Below, piece by piece: positions 43,111-53,045 of a stretch of DNA of 64,000 nt. Position 1 is the first letter of the stretch, and each line of letters begins with the position of its first letter. The stretch lies in NCBI GenBank assembly GCA_001972305.1, contig BDDD01002284.1, forward strand, positions 63,993 through 127,992. The letters are read 5' to 3'. A program made the position numbers and the translations under genes. Origin of the DNA: Cephalotus follicularis. Taxonomy: Eukaryota; Streptophyta; Magnoliopsida; Oxalidales; Cephalotaceae. Under the pieces are notes generated by a model that saw only the letters and a list, made by a program, of their open reading frames with translations, did not search any database and was not told the origin of the DNA.

Positions 43111-43240
43111 CAGAGAGCGCCGTCTGCCAAGGGTTTTTACGCACTAAACATTATCCCTAAACTCAAAAACACATAGCTCCGTCGATTTCTTGGCGAAAAT
43201 CACTCGAAAAACATAGATTGACCTTCATACAACTTCAATC

Positions 43241-44491
43241 ATGCCTAGAACCAAGAATCTTGAGGAAGGACAAGGATCCAAAGGAAAGAAGAAATCAGTT
43301 GGGAAAAAGGGTAAGGGGACAGCCACTACATCAGCCACTCCTGAGGTGATTCCATCTCTACCTAGGTACCTAGAAGCTTATTTCAATAGAAAAATTCTTG
43401 TAGGCAAAGTATTAGATTTTGATTTTTGCTCTAGAGAAGGTTTTCCCATTATGGAATGGATTAGGTTTCAAGGTTTAGAACCTTTTTTCTCTCTAAATTT
43501 GCCTAGCTATCCCGAACTCATGAAAGAGTTCTATATGCATATACGAGGTAGCTCAATGGATAGCTTAACCACTATGGTTAAAAGGAAGACCATTGACTTG
43601 GACCTAGATAAACCAAACACTATCTTGAATGTATCGAACGTTGGTGCTAGGGGTTGGAACCAATGGACTTGGGTGGCTAGTCCAGATTTTGACCAACAAG
43701 ATTGCGTGCGTGTGTTATTTGGTGAGAACACTGATCATGTTCAGTGAATGTATACTAGGAATCTCCCCTTGGATTTTAGATTCCTACACCATGCGGTATG
43801 TACGCACATTCTACCAAAAGCCGGTGGGTTCGATGAGGTGACCCACATGGAAGCCTACACGATGTATCACATGATTACTGGTCGAAAAATAAATGTTCTC
43901 TCCCTGATGCTCAATCATATGCATTCGATTCACGACCGAGAGAATGTGAGACTAGGTTATAGCAATATTATAACCAAGATTCTCCACTTTTTCAATATCG
44001 ACCTTACTGGAGAAGTACACCATGATCTCCAAAGTGCTGACAAGCTTGGGAAATGAACCCTTGGGAGGATGGGGTTCAAAAAGCACAAGAGGACCGGTAC
44101 ATGGATTCCTAGGGAAGAGGACTCCAATCGGGTAGTGGAAGAGGAAGGTGAAGCTGAGATAGGGGAAGAAGCTGAAAACATACCTCTACAGATCGAACCA
44201 CAAGCTGAACCAATCCCGGATGTCCATCTTCCAAGGAATAGGCTAGATGAGATATTCGATGCTATCAAAGGGCTACAGATTAATGTTGAGGAAATGAAGA
44301 TGAATATGCAGTCCGTGAAGAGGCGTCAAAAGAGAATTACCAAAAAGTTTACTGACACGGGCATTATCGAATATGGAGGCCTAATCTCTTCATCCTCTAG
44401 CCACGACGATAATCCCCCGGATGATGCGGCAACCGACAACATGGAGGGAGAGGTAGGTGGTGATGATGCGGGCACTCACATGGACGAATGA
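43241..44491 (+). pseudogene. third ORF of element B (Sirevirus env-like position)
   Basis: The ATG at 43241 opens a 416-codon frame ending at TGA 44489-44491, with nonsense codons at 43745 and 44054. Element A has a homologue of identical length (49045-50295). A basic N-terminus (SKGKKKSVGKKGKG) is followed by a conserved domain (LPRYLEAYFNRKILVG, PSYPELMKEFY, HILPKAGGFDEVTHMEAYTM, NIITKILHFFNIDLTGE). Then come an acidic linker and a coiled-coil-like stretch (DEIFDAIKGLQINVEEMK). Position after pol is where Sireviruses carry their so-called env-like gene, and the domain resembles the plant transposon protein family found there. I see no signal peptide or membrane helix, so an envelope role is not supported. 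Confidence 0.65.
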
Positions 44492-45297
44492 GCATATACA
44501 TCTCATTCTCACCTGCATTTTTCTGCTATGAACATCCTTTTGTAATTTACAGCTTGTGTAATGACTTTGTTATGTTTTTTGTTCAATGTGTAAAACATAT
44601 CTTAATCTATGCAATGTGGTTTGTTTTTGGAATGCTTGGACTTGAATTTGTCATTTGCAGCTTGTTATATGAAATGACGAAAGATTCAATATGCAGATTG
44701 TGTGTTGGTGCTCTAGCTTTGAAATATTTGTTATTGGTATACTTGGATTAGTAGGTTGCTAAATTGTGGACTATGCATTGTTTTTTATCTCAATATACAC
44801 TGGTTTAAAGATTGTGGATTTGGAATGCTTGTTATTGCAGCATGTTTACCATTTTGTAAAGGGGAGTGACTATGTTGGGTTTTAAGGTCAATGTGTAAAA
44901 CATGCTTGAAATGTTTGGTTTTCTAGTTTGTTCACAAATGGTAACACTATTTTTGTTGAAAAGTTAAAATTGGAGCATGGATTGTATGCTCAAATGACAT
45001 GTTTTATAAGTTTGGATATAGAATTTTAATCCCTTTTTTGAGATGATAACAAAAAGGGGGAGAATATTGTGAGATTGGGAGAAAATTATGGGAGAATACA
45101 TAAGGGAATTAATGACAAAGTATAACCCCTTGTGTGACTAAGGGGGAGGAAATAAAATCAGGGGGAGCAAATGTCTTTGTGAGCTTAACAAGTTCCAAAT
45201 TTTTTCATTTGTACTTTATATGTTAATGTTTTTTTTAACTTAACGATTATAATGCTTAAAATGAAACAAATTTTGTCATCATCAAAAAGGGGGAGCT
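44492..45297 (+). other. 3' untranslated region of B with four polypurine tracts
   Basis: An 800-bp T-rich non-coding stretch contains AGGGGGAG-type tracts at 45051-45062, 45139-45149, 45159-45168 and 45284-45295, the last touching the LTR. Repeated polypurine tracts before the 3' LTR are a Sirevirus hallmark. Element A has four at matching places. Confidence 0.85.
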
Positions 45298-46444
45298 TGT
45301 TGACATTTATGTCTCAATTCTAAGTTTTGATGATAACATATTTGTGTTTAACAAAGTTTCTTAATGTGCAAGAAAGCCATGAAGTGAGCAAAACAGCAAG
45401 AATTCTGCAGACACAGGTCAGACCGTCGACGCCCAAGATTAAAGCGTCAGCGCTTTAGTAGGCAGTCGAGACAAGGGCCTAAGCGTCTACCGGTGAAGCG
45501 TTTGGAGAAGTTGAAGAAACACTCAAACCATCGACGCCCAGATTCAAGCGTCCGCGCTTTGGGGTACTAAGCGTCCGCTCTTAGTGCAAATCGCCTGCCG
45601 TCTAAACCAGTGAACCAAATGGCAATTAAAAGTGGCTTAAGCGTCGACGCCCAAGTCTAAGCGTCAGCGCTTTGAGGTGCCGGTCGACTCCAACATTTTG
45701 AACGCCTGCGCTTTGAGATGAGAATTTGAATTTGAGATCCCTAACGGTCACATGACCGTCGACGCTTTAAGCGTGACAGTCGACGCTTTGGTCGGCTGGA
45801 ACAGTTTCTGACAGAGTTTTGGTGGACACTCCATTATGGAACTAAGCCTAAACTATTCCCAACGGATCTATGAGGCAAGAAGCTATATATACACGAATGT
45901 TTGGAAGAAAGACAAGGAAAAAAACACAAGCAATACACAATACAAAGATCATTCAAAGAAATCATACTCCAAGCATTCAAATAAAAAAGGCTTATCTAAA
46001 AGCTTTATCCTACATTCTAAGCCATTCTTGTTCTCACTGTTTTTGAGCGAATCTATCTTGTAAAATCCAACCTTGTGAGAGGTTTAGATTCCAACATTAC
46101 TCTTTTTACTTTGATTGTAATAGGGGAGTGAACCCTAAGTGAAATTGGGGAGTGCACCCAATAGAATTGTAAGTGATTGAGGTCAATCACAAAGGTGTAC
46201 CGAATAGCACCCGGAATTGTATTCGGAGAACTAGTGGAAACTCAAGGAGATCCTTGGGAAAAGTGGACATAGGCAAGAGTTACGCCGAACCACTCTAAAC
46301 TAGTGTTTGCAATCTCTCAAACTCTATCTCTTTAGATTGTTGTTTAAATTGCTATTACTTGATATTCTTGTTCGTTGTTTTATTTTGCGAAAAGTTTAGA
46401 TAATTTTTAGAAACTACAATTCACCCCCCCTTGTAGTTTATTCA
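45298..46444 (+). repeat. LTR B2
   Basis: This 1147-bp LTR runs from TGTTGACATTTATG to TAGTTTATTCA and is complete. It serves as 3' LTR of the first B unit and 5' LTR of the second. TATATATA at 45884-45891 marks the probable promoter. It contains a GTCGAC cluster and no gene. Confidence 0.92.
45418..45795 (+). repeat. GTCGAC motif cluster in LTR B2, upstream of the TATA box
   Basis: Five GTCGAC cores (ACCGTCGACGCCC, AGCGTCGACGCCC, CCGGTCGACTCC, ACCGTCGACGCTTT, ACAGTCGACGCTTT) occur with two AAGCGTC(A/C)GCGCTTT stems. The cluster ends about 90 bp before TATATATA, so it occupies an enhancer-like position in U3. Confidence 0.88.
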
Positions 46445-46446
46445 AT

Positions 46447-46460
46447 TGGTATCAGAGAGG
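46447..46460 (+). other. primer binding site of the second B unit
   Basis: TGGTATCAGAGAGG lies two bases after the LTR end and is complementary to initiator tRNA-Met. Confidence 0.88.
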
Positions 46461-46509
46461 TAGGCTTATCATTCTTAATTGTTATAGCCTTTGACGATCT
46501 AGATTGATA

Positions 46510-48054
46510 ATGAACTCAAACGTAGGAGAGAGCCAAAACATCTCTAAACCCCCTTATTTCGATGGCAATAACTATAGCCATTGGAAGGCTAAAATGACCA
46601 TTTTCATTCAATCCCTTGACTACAACCTATGGGACCTTATAGTTGATGGTCCTAATCTCCCCACTATCACACTTGAAAACGGGGATGTTGTTTCCAAGCC
46701 TAGGAACGTATATGGTGATAATGATAGGAAAAGAGTTCAAATAAATGCTAAGGCTAAGCATATCATCATTTGTGCCATAAATTCTAATGATTTCAATAGA
46801 ATTTTGTCTTGCGTTTCCGCCAAGGAAATGTGGGATAGACTTGAGGTCACCTACGAAGGGACCAATCAAGTTAAGGAGGCCAAAATCAGCATGCTTGTAC
46901 ATGATTATGAAATGTTTACTATGAATGAGAACGAAGATATTAAATCCACGTTCTCTAGATTTACTAACATCATCAATGCTTTACAAGCTTTAGATAAGAC
47001 ATATTCTAACAGTGAAATGGTAAGAAAAATTCTTAGGTGGTTACCAAGGACTTGGATGCCAAAGGTCACAGCGATTGAGGAAGCAAAGAACCTCAATATC
47101 CTTGCATTAGAAGATCTTCTTGGGTCATTGATGACACATGAATTATCAATGCAAAAGAAGGATGACGATGAAGAAAAGGAGAAGAAGAAGAAGAAGATTG
47201 TTGCCTTAAAATCATCCCAAACCGAAGATTCCGAGGATGATGATGATGATGATGATGAGCTAGCATTTATCACCCGAAGGTTCAAAAAGTTCCTTGCTAG
47301 CAAGAAGAAATTTGGTGGAAAGCCAAATAAGAAATTCCTCCAAAAAGGAGAGTCAAGCAAGCTATGACGAACTTGTTTTAGTAGTAGAAAAATATAGCTC
47401 TATAATTGCTTCTTTAAAGAAAAAGGTTAAGTCCTTGGCAAATGAAAATGATGAACTAAAATTGGCCAAGGAAGAAACCTCAAATGAAATTGAGGTAGAC
47501 CTCCTGAAAAATGAAGTAGCATACCTTGTAAAAGAGAACAAAAATCTCAAGGAGGAAATAGAAGCTTTAAAGAAAACCTTCTCAAAGTTTTCTAATAGTA
47601 GTGAGAAGCTTGAAAATCTCCTTGGGATGCAAAGATGTGTATTCGATAAAGCCGGCCTAGGATATGAGGAAATGAACAATGTTAAGCTTTATCAAACATT
47701 CTTTGATAGGAAGGAGAAAATAGAAAAAGAAAAGGTTGAGAAGGCTAAGATTAAAAAGAAAACCATGTGTGACTATTGTGGTAAAATTGGACACACATCT
47801 TTTACTTGCTTCCATAAAAAGAATGTCATGTTTAGGAAGAATTTGGTTAAATCATGCAATTTTTGTGGTAAACATTGACACACACTCTCACAATGTTATC
47901 ATAGGAAGAAAGCCATTAATAAGAAAAGAATGAATGTCATGTGTACACATTGTGGCAAGTATGGTCATGCATTTTCATCTTGCTTTTATAGAAGAAGTAA
48001 TGTGCATAAAAGAAATGTAGTTGTATCTTGCAATATTTGTGGTAATAATGGACT
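46510..48054 (+). pseudogene. gag: gag of element B, second copy (internally deleted)
   Basis: The ATG at 46510 opens an intact N-terminal Gag to 47367. Near 47362 a deletion of about 260 bp, relative to the first copy, removes the classical zinc knuckle and the acidic region and shifts the frame. The coiled-coil-like part and the first extra knuckle (CDYCGKIGHTSFTC) continue to a TGA at 47876. The remaining knuckle units are present but out of use. At 48054 the gag stops inside the fourth extra knuckle and joins the RNase H of A. Confidence 0.87.
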
Positions 48055-48586
48055 CACTTGCATGCGGTAAAAAGAATTTTTAAGTATTTAGCATATACAC
48101 CCTCTCTAGCACTATGGTATCCTAGGAACTCATCATTTGACCTACATACATACTCTGATGCCGACTTCGGAGGATACAAAGTAGATAGAAAAAGTACTAG
48201 TGGAACGTGTCAATTCTTAGGCAATATGCTTATTTCTCGGTTTAGCAAGAAACAAAATTCGGTAGCACTTTCTACTACGGAAGCTGAATACATTGCCACG
48301 GGAAGTTGTTGCGCTCAAATCATGTGGATGAAACAACAACTTCTTGACTATGGCTTTAATTTTGAGAAAGTGCCAATTAGGTGTGACAACATAAGTGCAA
48401 TTTCTCTAGGAAAAATTCCCGTACATCATTCTAGGACAAAACACATTGATATTAGGTGTCATCTTATCAAAGATCATATTGAGAATTCCGACTCAAGAAC
48501 AAGTTGCGGACATCTTCACAAAACCATTAGACAAACAAACCTTCTCGAAATTTAGATCAGAATTAGGTTTATGTGAAATTGAATGA
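48055..48586 (+). pseudogene. pol: RNase H end of pol of element A
   Basis: This is the copia RNase H C-terminal region: HAVKRIFKYLAYTP, HTYSDADFGGYKVDRKSTSG, STTEAEYIATGSCCAQIMW, IRCDNISAISLG and HHSRTKHIDIR. A deletion of a few residues shifts the frame after DHIE, and the tail (QEQVADIFTKPLD) continues in another frame to TGA 48584-48586. It differs at many positions from the same region of B (42320-42874) and leads into the A-type third ORF and A-type LTR, so I assign it to A. Confidence 0.85.
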
Positions 48587-48699
48587 TTGATATGTTTATA
48601 TGATTGGTGTGTTAATATATTTTTGCTTAATATGCTTCTTTGTTCATTAATGCATTATTTGCATTCATTCATGTGCGAATTCATAAAACCGGTAGAAAA

Positions 48700-48895
48700 A
48701 TAAAGCAAAGCGCCGACTCCCACAATCTAAGCGTCAACGCTTAACACTACTCTTAGAATTAAAACTTTGCAAAACATGCAAAGCGCTGACGCCTAGATTT
48801 CAAGCATCAGCGCTTTAACACAAAAATTAGGGCTCGAAATTTAAAAATTGCACAAAGCGACCCCACCTTAAGAAAAAGCGTCGACGCTTTAGTCG
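48700..48895 (+). repeat. GTCGAC motif cluster upstream of the third ORF of A
   Basis: Six copies (AAAGCGCCGACTCCC, AAGCGTCAACGCTTAA, AAAGCGCTGACGCC, AAGCATCAGCGCTTTAA, AAAGCGACCCC, AAAGCGTCGACGCTTT) lie 150-345 bp before the ATG of the third ORF. The last is a perfect 16-bp palindrome. Confidence 0.85.
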
Positions 48896-49044
48896 AACTA
48901 TAAGATAGATTTCTTCATCTGTCAAATGTTTTTAGCGCAAATATTAGAACCCTAAAACCCAAAACAATTTCTCTGGCGATTTCCTTATGATTTCCTACCA
49001 CAAACCGCATCTAAACCACATTAAACCACTCAAAATCCCCAAAG

Positions 49045-50295
49045 ATGCCAAGAAACACGACCACTGAAGCAGGGGAAGGGTCGAGTAGAAAGAAGAAAAG
49101 TATGGGCTGGCACAAGAAGAAGAGACGAACCGCTGAGCAATCACAGGAGAATTCAACAGTGCCAAGGTATCTTGAGGGTTATTTTGATAGAAAGATATTA
49201 GTAGGAAAGACCCTAGATTTTGATTTTTGCATTAGAGAGGGTTTCCCTTTTATAGGATGGCTAAATGCCCAAGGCTTAGCACCTTTATTTTCCATAAACC
49301 TGCCAAGCTATCCTGAGTTAATAAAGGAATACTATGTGAAAATGCTTATCAATCTCAATGGGGATTTAGAACTTAAAGTAAAGAATAAAAATTTTGACTT
49401 AAGTTTTGACTGATTAGCCTCCATTTTAGAAATCCCTTATGATGGGACTAGGGCTTCGAATCAAAGAGGCTGGCGAATGGCTAATGATTTCACTAGTGAG
49501 GCATGTGTGCAATTGCTATTTGGCGAAAATGCACAAGTTGTGCAAAAAATGTACTCAAGAAATCTAAGTTTGCGCTATAGGTTTTTACACCTTGTGGTAG
49601 CTACACATATACTACCTAAAGCCGGTGGGTTTGACGAGGTAACCCATATGGAAGCATTTACAATGTTCCATATTATAACGGGTTGAAAAATTTGTGTGCC
49701 ACAGCTGATAATGAAACATATGCTAGCAATTCATGATAGAGAAAATGCTAGGCTAGCATATAGTAACATAATCACAAAAATGCTTATGTACTTCGAAATT
49801 GATTTGAGTGGAGAGTTGCATCATTCTCTGCAAAGTACGGATAAGTTAGGCAATGGGACTCTAGGAAGAATGGGCTTTAAGAACCACAAGCGGTTAGGCA
49901 CTTGTATCCCGAGAGAAGAGGACTCAAATAGGATGGTTGAAGATGGGGAAGGGGAAGAAATGGGTGATGAAGCTCAAGGAGAAGCTGCACATGAGCCTCA
50001 AGTCGATCCGTCACGAAATGTCAACATGGCAAGCACACAGTTCGAAGCATTCTTGGATGCAATCAAAGGCATACAGCAAGAGGTCAAAGACATCAAGCTC
50101 AATGTTCAAACCATCAAGCGAAGACAAAAGAGAATGCCAAGAAGACTTGTGACAGAAGGAATGGTTGGAGATGAAAGATTAATCACATCCTCCAACGACG
50201 AGCATGAAGTTACTCAACGAGAGGATGAAGGAGCTACCGATGAGCTGGGAGACTTGGATGGAAACAATGACGAAGACACTCCTATGGTCGATTGA
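49045..50295 (+). pseudogene. third ORF of element A (Sirevirus env-like position)
   Basis: The ATG at 49045 (MPRNTTTEAGEGSS) opens a 416-codon frame of exactly the same length as the B copy, with stops at 49411 and 49684. The latter is a clear CGA to TGA change when compared with B. It shares the conserved domain (VPRYLEGYFDRKILVGKTLDF, PSYPELIKEYY, HILPKAGGFDEVTHMEAFTM, NIITKMLMYFEIDLSGE), an acidic linker and a C-terminal helical stretch (FLDAIKGIQQEVKDIKLNVQ). Two diverged copies without an indel imply past selection on the protein. Function is unknown, and I see no membrane segment. Confidence 0.65.
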
Positions 50296-50821
50296 GCATC
50301 ATGCATTTCATTCTTCATTTTGCATTATGTTTCCTTGTGTGTTCTTCAAAAATAGCTTGTTCAATTTGTACTGAAGTTTATTTGCTTAACATTATGATAT
50401 TTTGTAATCTATTTCCATGTTTGGATTATGAAAACAATGTTTGGAAGTGTATTGGTATAATGAAATTCATGCATTTCTCTTCATTGTTTGTTTGATATCC
50501 GATTTAAATGATTGTCATTAGTTTGTAATCTGGATGAGTGATAATGATAGTTAAATGTGTTCATAATCAATGAATTGATGTTAAGTGATTTATTATTATA
50601 ATTGTTTTCCTTTTTGAAATGATAACAAAAAGGGGGAGATATATATATATTGTGGATAAGAAAGCTAAAACAATACCCCTGTTACACTAAGGGGGAGTTA
50701 AAAGATTAAGGGGGAGTTTTTGAGCTATATGAATGTGTTTTACTTATGTCAATAATCCTTTATCTTGTATAATTGTAACTTAAAAGTAGCAAATTTTTGT
50801 TATCATAAAAAAGGGGGAGAT
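50296..50821 (+). other. 3' untranslated region of A with four polypurine tracts
   Basis: AGGGGGAG-type tracts lie at 50627-50639, 50688-50698, 50707-50716 and 50806-50820, the last next to the LTR. The layout matches that of B. No gene is seen. Confidence 0.85.
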
Positions 50822-52044
50822 TGTTGACATTTATGTCTCAATCCTTGTTTTGATGATAACATATTTGTATCTAACAAAGTTTCTTATTGTGCAAGCTAAA
50901 GATAAAAGGTGCAAAGTCAAAACAGAAAACTGCAGAAACAGGGTTAAGCGTCGACGCTCACAATAAAGCGTCAGCGCTTTGAAGCCAAGATGTCGACAGT
51001 TAAAAGGAAGCTATCAGCAGTTTAGAACAAAAGCTTTTGAATAAATTAAAGTTGCACAAAGTGGCGATGCTCACGATAAAGCGTCAGCGCTTTGAGGCCA
51101 AGACGTCGACAGTTAAAAGAAAGCTATCGGCGGTTTAGAACAGAAGTTTTTTTTGGAAATTAAAAGAATACAAAGTGGCGATGCTCATAATGAAGCGTCA
51201 GTGCTTTGAAGCCAAAGGGTCGACAGTTAAAGGGAAATTATCAGAGGTTTAGAACAGAAGTTTTTGAGGAAATTAAAAGAATACAAAGCGGCGACTCTTA
51301 ACAGAAAACCGTCAGCGCTTTGTGACACTCCGTCGACACCATGATCTAGACCTTCGGTGCTTGGAGAAAAACTTCAAAATTCAAATATCAAATGATCACA
51401 TAAGCGGCGACGCTTTACAAAACTCCATCGACGCTTTGATGCGCAGGGAAAGTTACTGACAACAGTTAAATGAGCTGTTTTATGAAGCTACAACTTCCAA
51501 GACTGAAAATACAACTTCCAAGACTGATAATACTACTTCCAAGGCTGATAGAACAACTTTCAAGAAAAAGAGCTTCAACTCCCAAGGTCAAAACATTATT
51601 GCGATCAAGTCAAATCAGCAAAATAAAAAGAAGAACAAGAAATTGAAAGACAAGAAAATTTATTCAAGCAACCAAGAGAAAAATCAAGAGCAAGAGATCA
51701 AAAACCTTAATATCAGTAAGAACAAATTCTCTCTATCTTTTTGAGAGCATAGATTTTATTGTAATCAAAATAGCCATATCAAACATTTGAGAGGTTACAC
51801 ACAATACCTATTATTTCTGTAATTCAAACTTGTAAGGGGAGTGAACCCTTGTGATTAAGGTCAATCACAAAAGCTTGTAAGGTGTACCGAATAGCCCCCG
51901 TAAAGATATTCGGAGTTTGTGTTTGGGTGGAACACTAGTGGAATCTCAAGGAGGACCTTGGGAAAGTGGATGTAGGCATGATCTTTTCCGAACCACTATA
52001 AAATTCATTTGCATCTTTCTAACTCTTACTCTGTAGTTTATTCA
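50822..52044 (+). repeat. 3' LTR of element A
   Basis: It runs from TGTTGACATTTATG to TAGTTTATTCA and is followed by the duplicated ATTAC (52045-52049). It is the partner of 8234-9566 and contains a GTCGAC cluster. No gene is present. Confidence 0.93.
50943..51440 (+). repeat. GTCGAC motif cluster in 3' LTR of A
   Basis: Cores are AGCGTCGACGCTC, GATGTCGACAG, GACGTCGACAG, GGGTCGACAG, CCGTCGACACC and ACTCCATCGACGCTTT, with AAAGCGTCAGCGCTTT stems between them. Several sites degraded in the 5' LTR are intact here. Confidence 0.88.
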
Positions 52045-52049
52045 ATTAC

Positions 52050-53030
52050 CATGTCTATAGATCATGGTCTGAATAACCATTCGCTTTATCCAGTCATCGG
52101 TATATGTGTCATGTTTCCCTCGTCATACATGGATCCGATCATAGCCTAGGGTTTGGATGAATGTCACCCCTAGTAGTGTTGTGATAGCTATGAATCTATG
52201 ATCGCGCTGAGACTATCGGTAGACCTCCCATGGGAACCTATCATTCCCAGTGCACCTATGCCTGATCAGGACTTTGAAGTCTACAACTTACATAGACAAA
52301 TAAAGCCGGTCACCCTCAGCCTGGGTGTGACGATCCCCTATCGCGCACTCGCCCATACATCTCAATGCAGCACCTACAAAACCCAAAGACAACCCTGTTG
52401 CCAGCACCTGGATAGTGCTGGGGAAGGCAGAAATCAAAGTCAGGCCATTACCGCACAATGCATGCCAGTCGCTCAGGTCAAAGGAGACAACGCAGGCTAT
52501 AGACCTACTAGTCACCATAGACTACACACTACCGAGACCTTAGGAATCCTATTGAAATTGGGTATTGATATCCGAATAGGTTTCCTATTGGTGGGTTTGT
52601 TCAGTGTCCTACTCTCTAGCATACACCTCGCATTTAGCTTTAGGGGTTACCCCAATTGGCTATGAGAAAACAAACCTCCACTGCTAACCCAGGAGCAAGC
52701 TTAACGTGACAAGTCTTCGCAGTTCAACAATGGCCCAAAGAAAGTGAACCTATGACTTGGAACATTTTTCACAGGGAATAAAAATCTCTTTCTCATAGCC
52801 CTCTCGGCAAGAGATCCAACCCTTTGAATGTGACAGGACGCTATTAAGGCATAAAGTTAATTACGTATAATTAGTTTGTTCCTTTTGGTTGGTTGGGATG
52901 AGCCACATAGCCTTGCCATTATAGAAATATGCACATGCAATATAAAAGGAATTCAGAATTGTATTAAGTCAAAAGTGTTTATATATAGATGAGCCATTTT
53001 GTGGCATACAGGGACTCCTTTGACCTAACA
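52050..53030 (-). repeat. 3' LTR of element C, proximal part
   Basis: On the minus strand it begins TGTTAGGTCAAAGGAG at 53030, just after a polypurine tract (AAGTGGGAAAT, 53031-53041), with TATATATA about 45 bp in. It continues on the far side of element A at 8233. Short reading frames here have no recognisable domain. Confidence 0.82.
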
Positions 53031-53045
53031 ATTTCCCACTTGGCC

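Larger units (their letters stand above)
37802..48054 (+). mobile_element. Sirevirus-like copia element B with partial second unit
   Basis: The order is LTR B1 (37802-38640, 3'-truncated), gag, pol, third ORF, polypurine tracts, LTR B2 (45298-46444), primer site, and a second partial gag (46510-48054). The middle LTR has internal domains on both sides, as in a tandem produced by unequal recombination. At 48054/48055 the second gag joins the RNase H of element A within a few shared bases. B is related to A but is a distinct subfamily. Its LTRs differ by only about 2-3% over the first 200 bp by eye. Confidence 0.85.
8234..52044 (+). mobile_element. Sirevirus-like Ty1/copia element A, with nested insertions
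   Basis: Its LTRs are at 8234-9566 and 50822-52044. It is flanked by the 5-bp TSD ATTAC (8229-8233 and 52045-52049), so the ends belong to one insertion event into LTR C. Internal parts are the primer site, gag (9628-11451 and 26966-27095), protease and integrase (27111-28542), RNase H end (48055-48586), third ORF (49045-50295) and four polypurine tracts. Insertions inside it are the CACTA element, LTR H with locus P, and element B. The central part of pol (most of RT) is missing. The third ORF and multiple polypurine tracts match the Sirevirus lineage. Confidence 0.9.

Noticed and set aside
37918-45795. Regularly spaced short palindromic repeats resembling a CRISPR array
   Set aside because: Spacing is irregular, the repeats are degenerate, the spacers are themselves conserved between LTR copies, and the context is plant LTRs with no cas genes.
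52198-52665. 155-codon plus frame right of element A
   Set aside because: It lies inside LTR C, antisense to the element, with no domain.
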